A DNA stretch of 47,447 nt from Verrucomicrobiota bacterium. Lineage in GTDB: Bacteria > Verrucomicrobiota > Verrucomicrobiia > Limisphaerales > UBA8199. The first letter of the stretch is position 1. Each line of letters starts with the position of its first letter. Positions 35,078 through 43,323 of the stretch are shown in pieces. The position numbers and the translations under genes are program-made. The notes under the pieces are model-generated. The model saw only the letters and a program-made list of their open reading frames with translations, searched no databases and was not told the origin of the DNA. The DNA lies in NCBI GenBank assembly GCA_012517205.1, contig JAAYVL010000149.1, positions 1-47,447 of the forward strand, written 5' to 3'.

Positions 35078-35677
35078 ATGAAACGAATACTTGCACTCTG
35101 GGCCGGGCTCGGGCTCCTTAGCCTGAGCCTGGCGGCGGCGGAAGTTGGCCAGCCCGCGCCGGACTTCTCGGGCACGGACATTCACGGCCGGACGCACAAG
35201 CTCGGCGATTACAAGGGCAAAATCGTGGTGCTGGAATCCTACAACCTCGATTGCCCCTATGTCCGCCATCAATATCGCAGCGGCGCGATCCAGGAATTGC
35301 AGCGCGACCTGGGCGCCCAGGGCGTGGTGTGGCTGCTCGTGAACTCCGTTTCCCCGAAGCATCCCGGGTATCGCCGCCCGGAAGCCGCGCAAAAGGAATG
35401 GACCGCGCAGAAGATTGCCGCCGCCGCCTGGCTGGACGATGGCTCCGGGCGGATCGGCAAGGCGTATGGCATGAAAACCACGCCGCACCTGTTCGTCATT
35501 GATCAAGCCGGCGTCCTGGCCTACCAGGGCGCGCTGGACGATCGGGCCGCCACGGAGGGCGATCCGCGCACCGCCCGCAATTATGTGCGCGAGGCGGTTC
35601 AGAAACTGAAGGCCGGAGAGCGGCCGGTCGTGACGCAGACCAAGCCCTATGGCTGCGGCGTGAAATACGGAAATTGA
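35078..35677 (+). CDS. Secreted redoxin (AhpC/TSA-like)
   Basis: A 199-residue thioredoxin-fold protein with signal peptide MKRILALWAGLGLLSLSLAA. The core is VGQPAPDFSGTDIHGRTHKL, IVVLESYNLDCPYVRHQYRS (a Cys at the position of a peroxidatic or redox cysteine) and the cis-proline TTPHLFVIDQAG. A further Cys lies in the C-terminal KPYGCGVKYGN. There is no CxxC. It follows the DsbD-like gene on the same strand and is a plausible periplasmic client of it. I start at ATG 35078, with MKRIL; an upstream start would remove the signal. Confidence 0.85.
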   Translation: MKRILALWAGLGLLSLSLAAAEVGQPAPDFSGTDIHGRTHKLGDYKGKIVVLESYNLDCPYVRHQYRSGAIQELQRDLGAQGVVWLLVNSVSPKHPGYRRPEAAQKEWTAQKIAAAAWLDDGSGRIGKAYGMKTTPHLFVIDQAGVLAYQGALDDRAATEGDPRTARNYVREAVQKLKAGERPVVTQTKPYGCGVKYGN

Positions 35678-35699
35678 CGCGCGGGGCCGGGCGGAAGGG

Positions 35700-36647
35700 T
35701 TAGGAGACCCGGCGCCGCAGGCGCAGCGCGTTGTCCGCGCGGACGGCGGCCAGTTGCGCTTCGGTCAGCGGCGATTCCTGGAGTTTGAGCAGCGCGGATT
35801 CGAGGTAGAAGAGCGGGGCGCAGGAGCCAAAGACCACGCGCCCGGCGGAGACCTGCCGCAGCAGGCTGGCCACTCCGCCCACTCCTTCCAGCGTGGCGAT
35901 ATCGAAGCAAATCTGGCCGGCCTCCGCCAGCCGGGGCGGTTGAACGCTGTTGGCCCCGCGCCCCCAGTTGAGCAACACCAGGCGCAGCTCCGGGCGGGAC
36001 GCCAGCAGCGCGGCCAGGGGGGCCACGTCCACCTGCGGCACCCGCATCCGCGGATGCTGCGTGCGCTCGTCTTCCATGGCCGCCACTAATTGCACAATCA
36101 ACCCGCGCTGGCCGGCCCGGTCGAGCAGGCGGGCCAGGGCCGGGTCGTCCAGTTGATAGCCGTGGTAGTTGGGGTGCAGCCGGATGCCGGGCATCTGGTG
36201 CTCCTCGGCGCAGCGGCGCAAGTCCTCCTCCCAGGCTGGGTCCGCGGGGTTGATCGTGCCGAAAGGCGTCAGCAAACCGCGCCCCTGCCGGCGGCACTCG
36301 GCCGCCAGCCGCGCATTGACCGCCCCGAGGTCTTTGTGCCACAAGCCGTCAAAGCTGCCCGCCCAGGCTTGCCGCACGCCCTGGCGGCGCAGCCGCGCCA
36401 CCAGTGCCGGCGTTTCCTCCAGCGGCAGCCGCCGGCCCGGCCATTGCCCGAGCCAGACGTTCGTATCCACCAGCCCGCGCGGCCCGGTCGCGCCGATCAG
36501 GGGGTCCGGCGCCGCGGCGTCCGCGGTTTCGGCGCGCCAGCCGGCGGCGGCGGCCGCCGCGGCCGCGACGGTGGTGGTGCACAGGAAGCTTCGCCGGCTC
36601 AGCCGGCCCGGGTCCGCCCCGCCGTCTTTCTGGCGCATGGAAGTCAT
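35700..36647 (-). CDS. Tat-exported amidohydrolase-family protein without HxH
   Basis: A 315-residue TIM-barrel protein of the amidohydrolase-2 type. The N-terminus has a Tat signal (LSRRSFLCTTTVAAAAAAAAG). The mature part opens with VDTNVWLGQWPGRRLPLEE, where catalytic members carry an HxH metal motif, so that motif is missing. Conserved segments GIRLHPNYHGYQLDD and LNWGRGANSV remain. It may be a non-catalytic partner or a metal-poor variant. Its start overlaps the upstream gene's stop by 4 nt (ATGA), so the two are translated together. Confidence 0.8.
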   Translation of the reverse strand: MTSMRQKDGGADPGRLSRRSFLCTTTVAAAAAAAAGWRAETADAAAPDPLIGATGPRGLVDTNVWLGQWPGRRLPLEETPALVARLRRQGVRQAWAGSFDGLWHKDLGAVNARLAAECRRQGRGLLTPFGTINPADPAWEEDLRRCAEEHQMPGIRLHPNYHGYQLDDPALARLLDRAGQRGLIVQLVAAMEDERTQHPRMRVPQVDVAPLAALLASRPELRLVLLNWGRGANSVQPPRLAEAGQICFDIATLEGVGGVASLLRQVSAGRVVFGSCAPLFYLESALLKLQESPLTEAQLAAVRADNALRLRRRVS

Positions 36648-37426
36648 AGGCTTTTCTTGCGCTGGAGGATGGGCCGCAGCAGCCGCCGCAGGTTTTCCCC
36701 CAGGATCAGTTTTTTGGCCGCGGCCGGGATGTCGGCGCCCAGCACCTTGCCCAGTTGCGAGGCGAAGCTCCGCCCGCCGGCGTCGCTGCCGTAGAGCACC
36801 CGGTGCGCGCCCAGCTCGCGCACCGCCATCTCGGTCATCCCCGCGGCCGGGTCCGTCCCACAGAGGTCCACCGACACATTCTCGCACGCGCGCAGCGCGC
36901 GGAGGCCCAGCTCGAAATCCCCGCCCGCGTGCGCCCCGATGAAGGTGGCCGCGGGATGGCGCCGCGCCAGTTCGGCCAGGTCCATCGGGGTGGATTCGCC
37001 CGGCAGGTTGCCGGTGGCTTTGAGGTAGGTGTGCTGCAGGATGGGCGCCTGAAGCTCCGTCGCGCGCTCGACGATGGGGTCCAGCTCCGGCGCATGGGCG
37101 CGGCGCGCCACCCAGAGTTTCACGCCCACCATCGGGCCGTCCCGCACGCACCGATCCAGCTCCGCCAGGCTCGCCGCCACGTGGTTGGGCGTCAGATAGA
37201 CGTAGCCCAGGGCCCGGTGCGGCCAGTGCTGCAGCGCGGCGAGCACCTCGTCGTTTTGCTGGCGCATGTCCGCTGGCGTCGGGTCATAAGACCACCGCAT
37301 CCCCATGCACACGCAGAGCCGTTCAATCCCCAGCCGGTCGGCGAACGAGAGGAGCTGCGCCATCCGCTCGGCCGGCGTTTGCCCCGGCACGCCCGATAAA
37401 TGGCAATGCGCGTCCCAAATCTTCAT
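36644..37426 (-). CDS. Amidohydrolase-family metal-dependent hydrolase
   Basis: A 260-residue cytosolic TIM-barrel protein with the metal motif WDAHCHLSG (HxH) at residues about 4-10. It also has RWSYDPTPADMRQQ, VGVKLWVARRAHAPEL (the carboxylated-Lys or Glu strand), ILQHTYLKATGN (His), FIGAHAGGDFELG (His) and LYGSDAGGRSF (catalytic Asp). Members act on cyclic amides, lactones or decarboxylate aromatic acids; the substrate is not determinable here. It is first in a two-gene operon with the Tat-exported relative. Confidence 0.85.
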   Translation of the reverse strand: MKIWDAHCHLSGVPGQTPAERMAQLLSFADRLGIERLCVCMGMRWSYDPTPADMRQQNDEVLAALQHWPHRALGYVYLTPNHVAASLAELDRCVRDGPMVGVKLWVARRAHAPELDPIVERATELQAPILQHTYLKATGNLPGESTPMDLAELARRHPAATFIGAHAGGDFELGLRALRACENVSVDLCGTDPAAGMTEMAVRELGAHRVLYGSDAGGRSFASQLGKVLGADIPAAAKKLILGENLRRLLRPILQRKKSL

Positions 37427-37552
37427 GCGCCGAAGTTAGGTTCTTTGCCGCCGCCAAGTCAATCCACCGCCCGGGGCGGCGGCCCGGCTCGTTCCCGGCG
37501 CGATTTTGCTCGCCCGCGCCGCCGCGAATCCGTTAAACTGCGCCCCGGCCCT

Positions 37553-38995
37553 ATGAATACGGAGCAACTCTATCAGCAGCGTCTCCATCGCTACATCACC
37601 GCCCTGCGCAACGAAAAGCCGGACCAGGTGCCGCTCCGGCCGTTCGTGGCGGAGTTCACCGCGCAATACGCCGGCTATACCTGCCAGGAAGTGGCGCACG
37701 ACTACAACAAGGCGTTCGAGGCGGCGCTGGTGACGGCGCGGGACTTCGGCTGGGAGGCGGTGGTGCCGAACATGGTTTATGTCTGGACCGGGCTGGCGCA
37801 GGCGGTGGGGTTGCGCTATTACGGCATCCCCGGCATCGGCATCCCGCATACGACCGGGTTCAATTATATCGAGCCGCCGGAGGAGCAGGCCTGGATGCGC
37901 GCCGATGAATACGACGCGCTCATCGCTGATCCCACCGCCTTTCTCTACAACGTCTGGCTTCCGCGCGTGTCCACCGAAGTCAGCCCGCCCGGCGCGCCCG
38001 CCACCTACCGCCACAACCTTTCCTTCGTGAAGGGCGCGATGGCCATGCTTTCCTATTTTTACGCCTTTGGCCCCGCCATCGCCCGCCTGCGGACCGAAAG
38101 CGGCACGGTTTCCGCCATCGCCGGCATTTTCAAGGCGCCGTTCGACATCCTCGCCGACAAGCTGCGCGGCTACGTGGGCCTGACGATGGACATGCACACC
38201 CAGCCCCAAAAGGTCCTGCAGGCTTGCGAGGCGCTCATGCCGCATCTCTGCCACGTGGGTCTGACCACCGCCGACCCGGCCCGGCAGGTGCCCATTGGCT
38301 TCTGGATGCACCGCGGCTGCGTGCCGTTCATCAATCCCCGGACTTTCGCCTCCCATAACTGGCCCACACTCCGCCCCATCATCGAGGAGTTCTGGCGGCA
38401 GGGGCACCAGACGCTCTTCTACGCCGAGGGCAAGTGGCATCACCACTTCGACGCCTTCCGCGAGCTGCCGGATCGCAGCATTGTCTTTCATTGCGACCAG
38501 GACGACGTCTTCCTTGCCCATCGCAAGCTGCACGACAAGTTTGCCCTGAGCGGCGGCATCCCCAACGCGCTGCTCAGCTACGGCCAGCCGGAGGAAGTGC
38601 GCGCCTTCTGCCGGCGCGTCATCAGCGAGGTGGCCCGCGACGGCGGCTATATCATGGATGCCGGGGCGATCATGCAGAACGATACCCGCGTCGAGAACAT
38701 CCGCGTCATGACGGATACGGCGCGGCAATACGGCGTCTATTCCGCCGGCTCGTACTCGCCGCCCACGGCCACGCCGCCCTGCGATCTGCCGTCCTCGGTG
38801 GCGGACCGCCAGCAGCTCACCGGCCTGCAGGGGCGCCCCGCGCCGCACGTGCGCCCGGGCGTTTGTTTTCCCTGGGAAGAACGCCTCAAAGACCTGCCCG
38901 AGATCACCGGCAGCCCTGAGTTGATCCGCCGGGTCTGGGAGGATATAGACGCCTTCGGCAATATGTACATCTGGCAGCTTCTGCTAAGCTTCTGA
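37553..38995 (+). CDS. Uroporphyrinogen-decarboxylase-family protein
   Basis: A 480-residue protein of the URO-D/methyltransferase superfamily, longer than true HemE (about 350). Landmarks include RPFVAEFTAQYAGYTCQEVAHDYNKAFEAAL, FIDP-like VPFINPRTFASHNWPTLRP, GKWHHHFDAFRELPDRSIVFHCDQDDVF, and ALSGGIPNALLSYGQPEEVRAFCRRVI. Family members of this type act in corrinoid-dependent methyl transfer or demethylation rather than haem synthesis. It is divergent from the amidohydrolase pair, with 126 nt between starts, so the two sides may share control. The ATG 37553 start is supported by the MNTEQLYQQRLHRY beginning. Confidence 0.8.
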   Translation: MNTEQLYQQRLHRYITALRNEKPDQVPLRPFVAEFTAQYAGYTCQEVAHDYNKAFEAALVTARDFGWEAVVPNMVYVWTGLAQAVGLRYYGIPGIGIPHTTGFNYIEPPEEQAWMRADEYDALIADPTAFLYNVWLPRVSTEVSPPGAPATYRHNLSFVKGAMAMLSYFYAFGPAIARLRTESGTVSAIAGIFKAPFDILADKLRGYVGLTMDMHTQPQKVLQACEALMPHLCHVGLTTADPARQVPIGFWMHRGCVPFINPRTFASHNWPTLRPIIEEFWRQGHQTLFYAEGKWHHHFDAFRELPDRSIVFHCDQDDVFLAHRKLHDKFALSGGIPNALLSYGQPEEVRAFCRRVISEVARDGGYIMDAGAIMQNDTRVENIRVMTDTARQYGVYSAGSYSPPTATPPCDLPSSVADRQQLTGLQGRPAPHVRPGVCFPWEERLKDLPEITGSPELIRRVWEDIDAFGNMYIWQLLLSF

Positions 38996-39002
38996 ACCCG
39001 CC

Positions 39003-39033
39003 GCGCCGCGCCGGCTTTCGCCGGGCGCCGCGG
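39003..39033. terminator. GC-rich hairpin between convergent genes
   Basis: CCGGC (39011-39015) pairs with GCCGG (39020-39024) around a TTTC loop, flanked by imperfect CCGCG/CGCGG arms. It lies between the URO-D-like gene and the convergent lipoprotein gene. No U-tract is present. Confidence 0.35.
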
Positions 39034-39056
39034 ATTCCGTGGCGCGCGAAGCGGCG

Positions 39057-40133
39057 TTACCTGGCGGCGTCGGGTGCCGGAGCCGCCGCGGGGGCGGGCA
39101 GGTAGATGATGCGGGTCGGCTGGGTGGGCAGGTAGGCGTTGCGCAGCGGAATGGCCGCGCGGTCAAAGGGTTTGTAGTCCTTGATGGCGCCCACGCGGGC
39201 GATGCGCAAGGATTTGCGCAGCAGCCCCCGGCCGGTGGAGGTGGAATCGCTGAATCGGCCCGAGCCATAGCCCACGCCGCGCGTGCCGGAGAGGTTGGAC
39301 GAAAAGTACTTCAGCCCCACGATCTTGTTCTGCTCATCGCGCATCCAGTCAATGAAGACCACTGAATGACCGCCTGGCGGGGTGGTGCTGTAGCTGAGGA
39401 AATCCCCGGGGCGCACCTCCTCAAAGTTGGTGATGGCGCGGCCCAGGCCGTAGGACGTGATGCCGCGTTGCTCGCAGTCGCCGGGGCCTTCAATATACCA
39501 AAGCTGGAGCAGGTTGAACAAATCGCTGAAGGTCATGCCGTTGAAGTCGTCCGGGTCGAGGCCCTTCTGCACGTTGCGCAGCTTCATCGCCCGCACAAAT
39601 ATCTCAAACGTGAGGCCGCAGCAATAGCTGCACCGCGAGCCGTCGGGGTAGGCCTTGGCGACGACCATGCCCTTATACCAGAGGTCCTGCGTCACGCCGT
39701 TGTAGAGGTCATACTCGCGCGGCGTCCAGCCGCAGTGGTAGGGGTAGGAACCATCGAGCGGGTAGGCGGAAATCACCTTCATGACGTAGGGATTCAGTGA
39801 TCCCTCGGCATCATCGGCCACCATATCCTCGCGGGCATAGGCCTTGGCAAGGGCCTTGTCCACCGGCGAAAAGCCGCGTTCGTCCACCGGGTAAACCCTC
39901 GGGGTGTAGCTATACCGCTTGGGCGTCTCGGCAGGTTTGCTGGCCGTGGCATTGGTCGCGGCGGGCGGTTGCGGGGTGACGGCGGGCGGTGCATTCGTGG
40001 CCGGCGGCGCGCAGGAGTCTGGCTCGACGTGGCGGCAGCCGGTCAGGCCGAGGCCGAGCAGCGCCAGCGCGATGGCGCCCAGGCACGCCGGGAGCCGGCG
40101 GGAAATCCGGGAAGAAGCAAGAATGGCAACCAT
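39057..40133 (-). CDS. NlpC/P60-like or CHAP-like lipoprotein peptidase
   Basis: A 358-residue lipoprotein: an N-terminal hydrophobic segment with lipobox LGLTGC, then about 45 residues rich in Pro and Ala. The central part holds a probable catalytic Cys in SRCSYCCGLTFEIFVRAM and a His in PPGGHSVVFIDW, with RPGDFLSYS before it, the order of papain-like NlpC/P60 or CHAP peptidases. Peptidoglycan hydrolysis is thus likely, at the outer face of the envelope. Extra Cys residues (CSYCC, GDCEQRG) are unusual. I start at ATG 40133, just before the signal. Confidence 0.65.
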   Translation of the reverse strand: MVAILASSRISRRLPACLGAIALALLGLGLTGCRHVEPDSCAPPATNAPPAVTPQPPAATNATASKPAETPKRYSYTPRVYPVDERGFSPVDKALAKAYAREDMVADDAEGSLNPYVMKVISAYPLDGSYPYHCGWTPREYDLYNGVTQDLWYKGMVVAKAYPDGSRCSYCCGLTFEIFVRAMKLRNVQKGLDPDDFNGMTFSDLFNLLQLWYIEGPGDCEQRGITSYGLGRAITNFEEVRPGDFLSYSTTPPGGHSVVFIDWMRDEQNKIVGLKYFSSNLSGTRGVGYGSGRFSDSTSTGRGLLRKSLRIARVGAIKDYKPFDRAAIPLRNAYLPTQPTRIIYLPAPAAAPAPDAAR

Positions 40134-40209
40134 ATTAACATTCACCGGCTCAGGATAGCAGTTGCGTGATACGGATTCAAGCGCGCAACCGCCGGGCCGC
40201 CCGGCGCGT

Positions 40210-41565
40210 TCAAAGCGGTTTGATCGCGATATGGCGGAACGCCACCGGGTCATTATGCCCCGCGAACCCAAAATAACCGCTCGTCCGGTCTTTGCCGGGG
40301 TGCGGGCGGTCGCCCATGAACTCCTTCACCCCGGCCAGGTCGCAGTTCAGGATGAGCGTGCCGTTCAGTTCGACCTTGAGTTTCGAGCCTTGAACGGTGA
40401 TTTCCTGGAAGTTCCACTCCCCGATGGGGCGCTGGTAGCCGCGCGCGGCGGCGACCATGCCATAGGCCGAGCCGTGCGCCTGGCGCGGGTCCAGCGCATG
40501 GCCGGTGACCTGTTCGTAGTGGTCATCCAGCACCTGGAGTTCGCACATGCCCACGTAGGCGGTATCGCCCTCGCCGGGGTAGCGGATGGCCAGGCCGTTA
40601 TTGCCGCCGGGCGGCAGTTTGAACTCCAGCCGCGCCGCGAAATCGCGGTATTCCTCCGTCGTGTAGATCGTGCCGCCTTTCTTCGGCAGGCATTGGATGG
40701 TTCCGTCCACGACCTGGTAATTATTCGTGGGCCCGGCCCAGCCGCGGAAGTTGCGCCCGTTGAAGATGGATTTGAAGCCCGCATTGCCGTGGCGGGCCAG
40801 GATTTGGTTGGCCTCGGCGGCGCCGATTTCGCGGAGGAAGATATTGCGCCAGCGGATTTCACCGCCATGCGTCTGCAGGGCAATCGGGCCGGTGGGCGGC
40901 ACCGGCGTCTGGCGGTCGTAGTAGTTTTCCATCAGCGCATGATCCACCACGCATTTGCCATTCAGCCAGACGCTCACCCGCGCGCCCACCATGACGATGC
41001 GGCAGGCGTTCCACTTCCCGAATGGCTTGTCGGCCAGCACCAGGGGGTCCTTGCCGGGTGCGCCCGGGCTGTTGTTCCAGAGGCCGCCGGAGCCCCGGTT
41101 CGCGCCGAGTGGGAACTTCTCCGCATCGGTGTAATCCCAAATCTGCACCTGGGGGCAGCCCCGCAGGTAAATGCCCGAATCGGCCCGGGGCACGGTCTTA
41201 TACTCGACCAGCAGCTCGAAGTCCCCGTAATCCTTTTCGGTGGTGGCATACGTCCCCTGGCCATCGTTGACCAACTCGCCTTTTTCGGCGTGCCAGTGGG
41301 TCTTCATGCTTTCCGTCCACTTGGCGATCTGCGCCGCGCGTTGCTCCGGCGGCAGCGCCTGCAGCTTGCGCGGGTCAAACGTCTCTCCGCCGCGCCAGCC
41401 GGTCAGGTCCTGGCCGTTGAAGAGGGCCGTAAAGCCTTTCGGCGGTTTTACTTTCGGCGCGCCGAGCGCGGCGTGCTGGCCTCCGCCGCAAGCCGCCGCC
41501 CAGATCGCCAAAATCAATAACGCGGAACCTCCGCGGCCCCGATGAAAGGTTGAAATCAGTTGCAT
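40210..41565 (-). CDS. Double DUF1080 (3-keto-disaccharide hydrolase-like) secreted protein
   Basis: A 451-residue protein with a signal peptide (GGSALLILAIWAAACGGGQ). Two concanavalin-like DUF1080 domains lie in tandem: residues about 40-235 (FTALFNGQDLTGWRGGETFD; DYGDFELLVEYKTVPRADSGIYLRG) and about 245-450 (FKSIFNGRNFRGWAGPT; YRDFAARLEFKLPPGGNNGLAIRYP). Family members include 3-keto-disaccharide hydrolases and non-catalytic glycan binders. Start ATG 41565 is preferred to GTG 41571. Confidence 0.85.
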   Translation of the reverse strand: MQLISTFHRGRGGSALLILAIWAAACGGGQHAALGAPKVKPPKGFTALFNGQDLTGWRGGETFDPRKLQALPPEQRAAQIAKWTESMKTHWHAEKGELVNDGQGTYATTEKDYGDFELLVEYKTVPRADSGIYLRGCPQVQIWDYTDAEKFPLGANRGSGGLWNNSPGAPGKDPLVLADKPFGKWNACRIVMVGARVSVWLNGKCVVDHALMENYYDRQTPVPPTGPIALQTHGGEIRWRNIFLREIGAAEANQILARHGNAGFKSIFNGRNFRGWAGPTNNYQVVDGTIQCLPKKGGTIYTTEEYRDFAARLEFKLPPGGNNGLAIRYPGEGDTAYVGMCELQVLDDHYEQVTGHALDPRQAHGSAYGMVAAARGYQRPIGEWNFQEITVQGSKLKVELNGTLILNCDLAGVKEFMGDRPHPGKDRTSGYFGFAGHNDPVAFRHIAIKPL

Positions 41566-41670
41566 CCGCACAGTTTCAGGCCCCGGCCCCCGGGGATAAA
41601 GCTTTTTCTGCCGTCCCCGGATGCTTTTGCTGGAAAACGCCGCCGGGCGCGGCCGGGCTCATCCTTCAAA

Positions 41671-42546
41671 CTACGGGCGGCGGGCCAGCAGGTCGTCCAC
41701 CGCCCCGGCCAGGTCCGCCAGATATTGATCGCCGTTGGGGTGATGCGTCATGGCCACCAGAATGTAGTGCCGGCCCGGGCCGGTGATGACCGCCGAGTCG
41801 TGCAGCCAATCTTTCCAACTGCCCCACTTCCGGAGGATGCGCACATCCCGCCCGGCCAGGCCCTTTACGAACTTGATATCATCGTGCGGGATGTCGGGCG
41901 CGGCGAAGATTTCCCGCATGGTCTGCGAGGCTTGCGGCGAAACGAGCTTGCCCTGTTCGAGCAGCAGGTAGAAGCGCAGCACCTGCCGCACGGTCATGGC
42001 GTGTGAGTGATCGGCGAGGGGGTCGCCAATGCGCTCGCCGTCCACGCCATAATGCCGCCCCACCCAAAGCCCGCCGCCGCGGCGGGCATCGTAGAAATGA
42101 TAGGAGTTGAGCACCTCCTGTATTTGCCGCAAACCCATCTGCCGGGAATATTTGGCGGCCATTTCATTGCTGGACGCCTTGGCCATCAGCCCGAGTTCAT
42201 GCCGGACCACCGGATCCAGGTGCGTAGCGGCGTCCGGGTGCAACTGGAAGTAGGCCAGCAGAATGCCCACTTTCGCCACGCTTGCCGCGTAGTCAATCCG
42301 GTCCGGGTTGATCAGCGCCAGGCGCCGGCGTTTCAAATCCAGCACACCCACCGCCGTAGGTTCGGCGGTCATCCCGCAGCGCTCGCGCAACCGGGCATCC
42401 AACGCCTCGAGTTCGGCCTGGAGCGCGGGATCGGTGGGGGTGTCATAGTCCAGCGTATAGCTCTGACAGACGGCGTCCGTCCGAACGCTGGCCGATTGGC
42501 AGCCGGATAAACAGATCATGGTCATTAACAGCAAGCAAAGGCGCAT
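41671..42546 (-). CDS. Class A beta-lactamase-fold lipoprotein hydrolase
   Basis: A 291-residue lipoprotein: MRLCLLLMTMICLSGCQSA has a lipobox (LSGC). The serine-hydrolase motif SxxK is seen in DYAASVAKVGILLAYFQ, the SxN-like motif in KASSNEMAAKYSRQMG, and a K(T/S)G-like region in DSAVITGPGRHYILVAMT. Class A enzymes usually have ExxLN in the omega loop; nothing as clear is seen. This may be a peptidoglycan-modifying enzyme or a beta-lactamase relative rather than a true beta-lactamase. It is anchored to a membrane facing the periplasm. Confidence 0.75.
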   Translation of the reverse strand: MRLCLLLMTMICLSGCQSASVRTDAVCQSYTLDYDTPTDPALQAELEALDARLRERCGMTAEPTAVGVLDLKRRRLALINPDRIDYAASVAKVGILLAYFQLHPDAATHLDPVVRHELGLMAKASSNEMAAKYSRQMGLRQIQEVLNSYHFYDARRGGGLWVGRHYGVDGERIGDPLADHSHAMTVRQVLRFYLLLEQGKLVSPQASQTMREIFAAPDIPHDDIKFVKGLAGRDVRILRKWGSWKDWLHDSAVITGPGRHYILVAMTHHPNGDQYLADLAGAVDDLLARRP

Positions 42547-42891
42547 AGGTTTTTCCGCGGGCGGAGCCCGTCACGCGGAGATTCTCCTTCGCCTTGAGGG
42601 CGGTGGCAATGGGAAAAGCGCCGGGGCGGAAGCCGCGCGGGCTCCGGGCTGAAAACGGTGACGCCCCCGCCGCCGGTTCGCGCGCCGCGCTGCGCCGGGC
42701 TGGGGGCGTGCCTCAAATTAAGGCCCGTGTCCGGTTTATGGACGGTTGCGCGGGCGGGGTAATTCCGCGCTTCCAGCGTTCCGGAGATTTTCAGGCCGCC
42801 GCGGCGGGCGCCCGGCTTGCCATTTTTTCCGGGCTCAATTTGAATCATGCCCAGACGCCCGGGTGGCAGGAAATATGCACACCTCCGGGGT
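42547..42891. other. Divergent intergenic region
   Basis: About 345 bases between the beta-lactamase-fold gene and the small lipoprotein gene. GC-rich, with no recognised gene. It should contain promoters for both directions; I could not single out boxes. Confidence 0.35.
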
Positions 42892-43296
42892 ATGATTAGA
42901 GTCTGCGTTTTGTTAGTGTTCCTGGCGGTCCTCACCTCGGCATGCTCCACTCCCCGGGGCGCGCACACCACGCGATTCAAAGACCAGGAACACGCCAGCC
43001 TCATCGTTCGTTATTATACCGACGACACCAATTACGTCTTGAAGCCCGAAGCGAAGGAAGGCCCGTTTTTATCCATATTGGACCAGAACGGCGTTCTGGC
43101 GGTTGCCCGGCAGCAGACGGGCCGCGATTTGGCCGTAGTCGTCCTGATCCATTACGCCGGCGAAAACCAGGCCAATTTTGTGAAGAGCAAATGGCGCAAT
43201 CTGCTGACCGAGGCGGGTTACCGGCGCGTCGTTTTTCTGCGCGGCCGGACGGGGATGCGCGTCAACGGCCTGCCGGTTCTGTCGAGCCCAAGCTAA
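42892..43296 (+). CDS. Small lipoprotein of unknown function
   Basis: About 134 residues with a lipoprotein signal: MIRVCVLLVFLAVLTSACST (lipobox TSAC). The mature part is mixed polar (LIVRYYTDDTNYVLKPEAKE, LAVVVLIHYAGENQANFVKSKWRNLLTEAGYRRVVFLRG) and suggests a small alpha/beta domain. I do not recognise the family. ATG 42892 follows a GGGG stretch that could serve as a ribosome site. Confidence 0.6.
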   Translation: MIRVCVLLVFLAVLTSACSTPRGAHTTRFKDQEHASLIVRYYTDDTNYVLKPEAKEGPFLSILDQNGVLAVARQQTGRDLAVVVLIHYAGENQANFVKSKWRNLLTEAGYRRVVFLRGRTGMRVNGLPVLSSPS

Positions 43297-43298
43297 GC

Positions 43299-43320
43299 CG
43301 CGCCCGGGGCCCGGGGCGCG
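43299..43320. terminator. Bidirectional GC hairpin between convergent genes
   Basis: CGCGCCC (43299-43305) pairs with GGGCGCG (43314-43320) around an 8-nt loop, 2 nt after the lipoprotein stop and 3 nt before the glycosidase-like stop. No U-tract on either strand. Confidence 0.45.
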
Positions 43321-43323
43321 CGG

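Noticed and set aside
36648..37151. Extended 483-residue version of the Tat amidohydrolase
   Set aside because: The upstream part is antisense-frame sequence inside the coupled gene; the ATGA start gives a clean Tat signal.
37436..38848. 470-codon minus-strand frame opposite the URO-D gene
   Set aside because: Shadow; the plus strand matches a known family over its whole length.
40162..41520. 452-codon plus-strand frame opposite the DUF1080 gene
   Set aside because: Shadow; the minus strand has signal peptide and two clear domains.
41671..42546. True beta-lactam resistance enzyme
   Set aside because: SxxK is present but the class A omega-loop glutamate motif was not seen, so resistance is not claimed.
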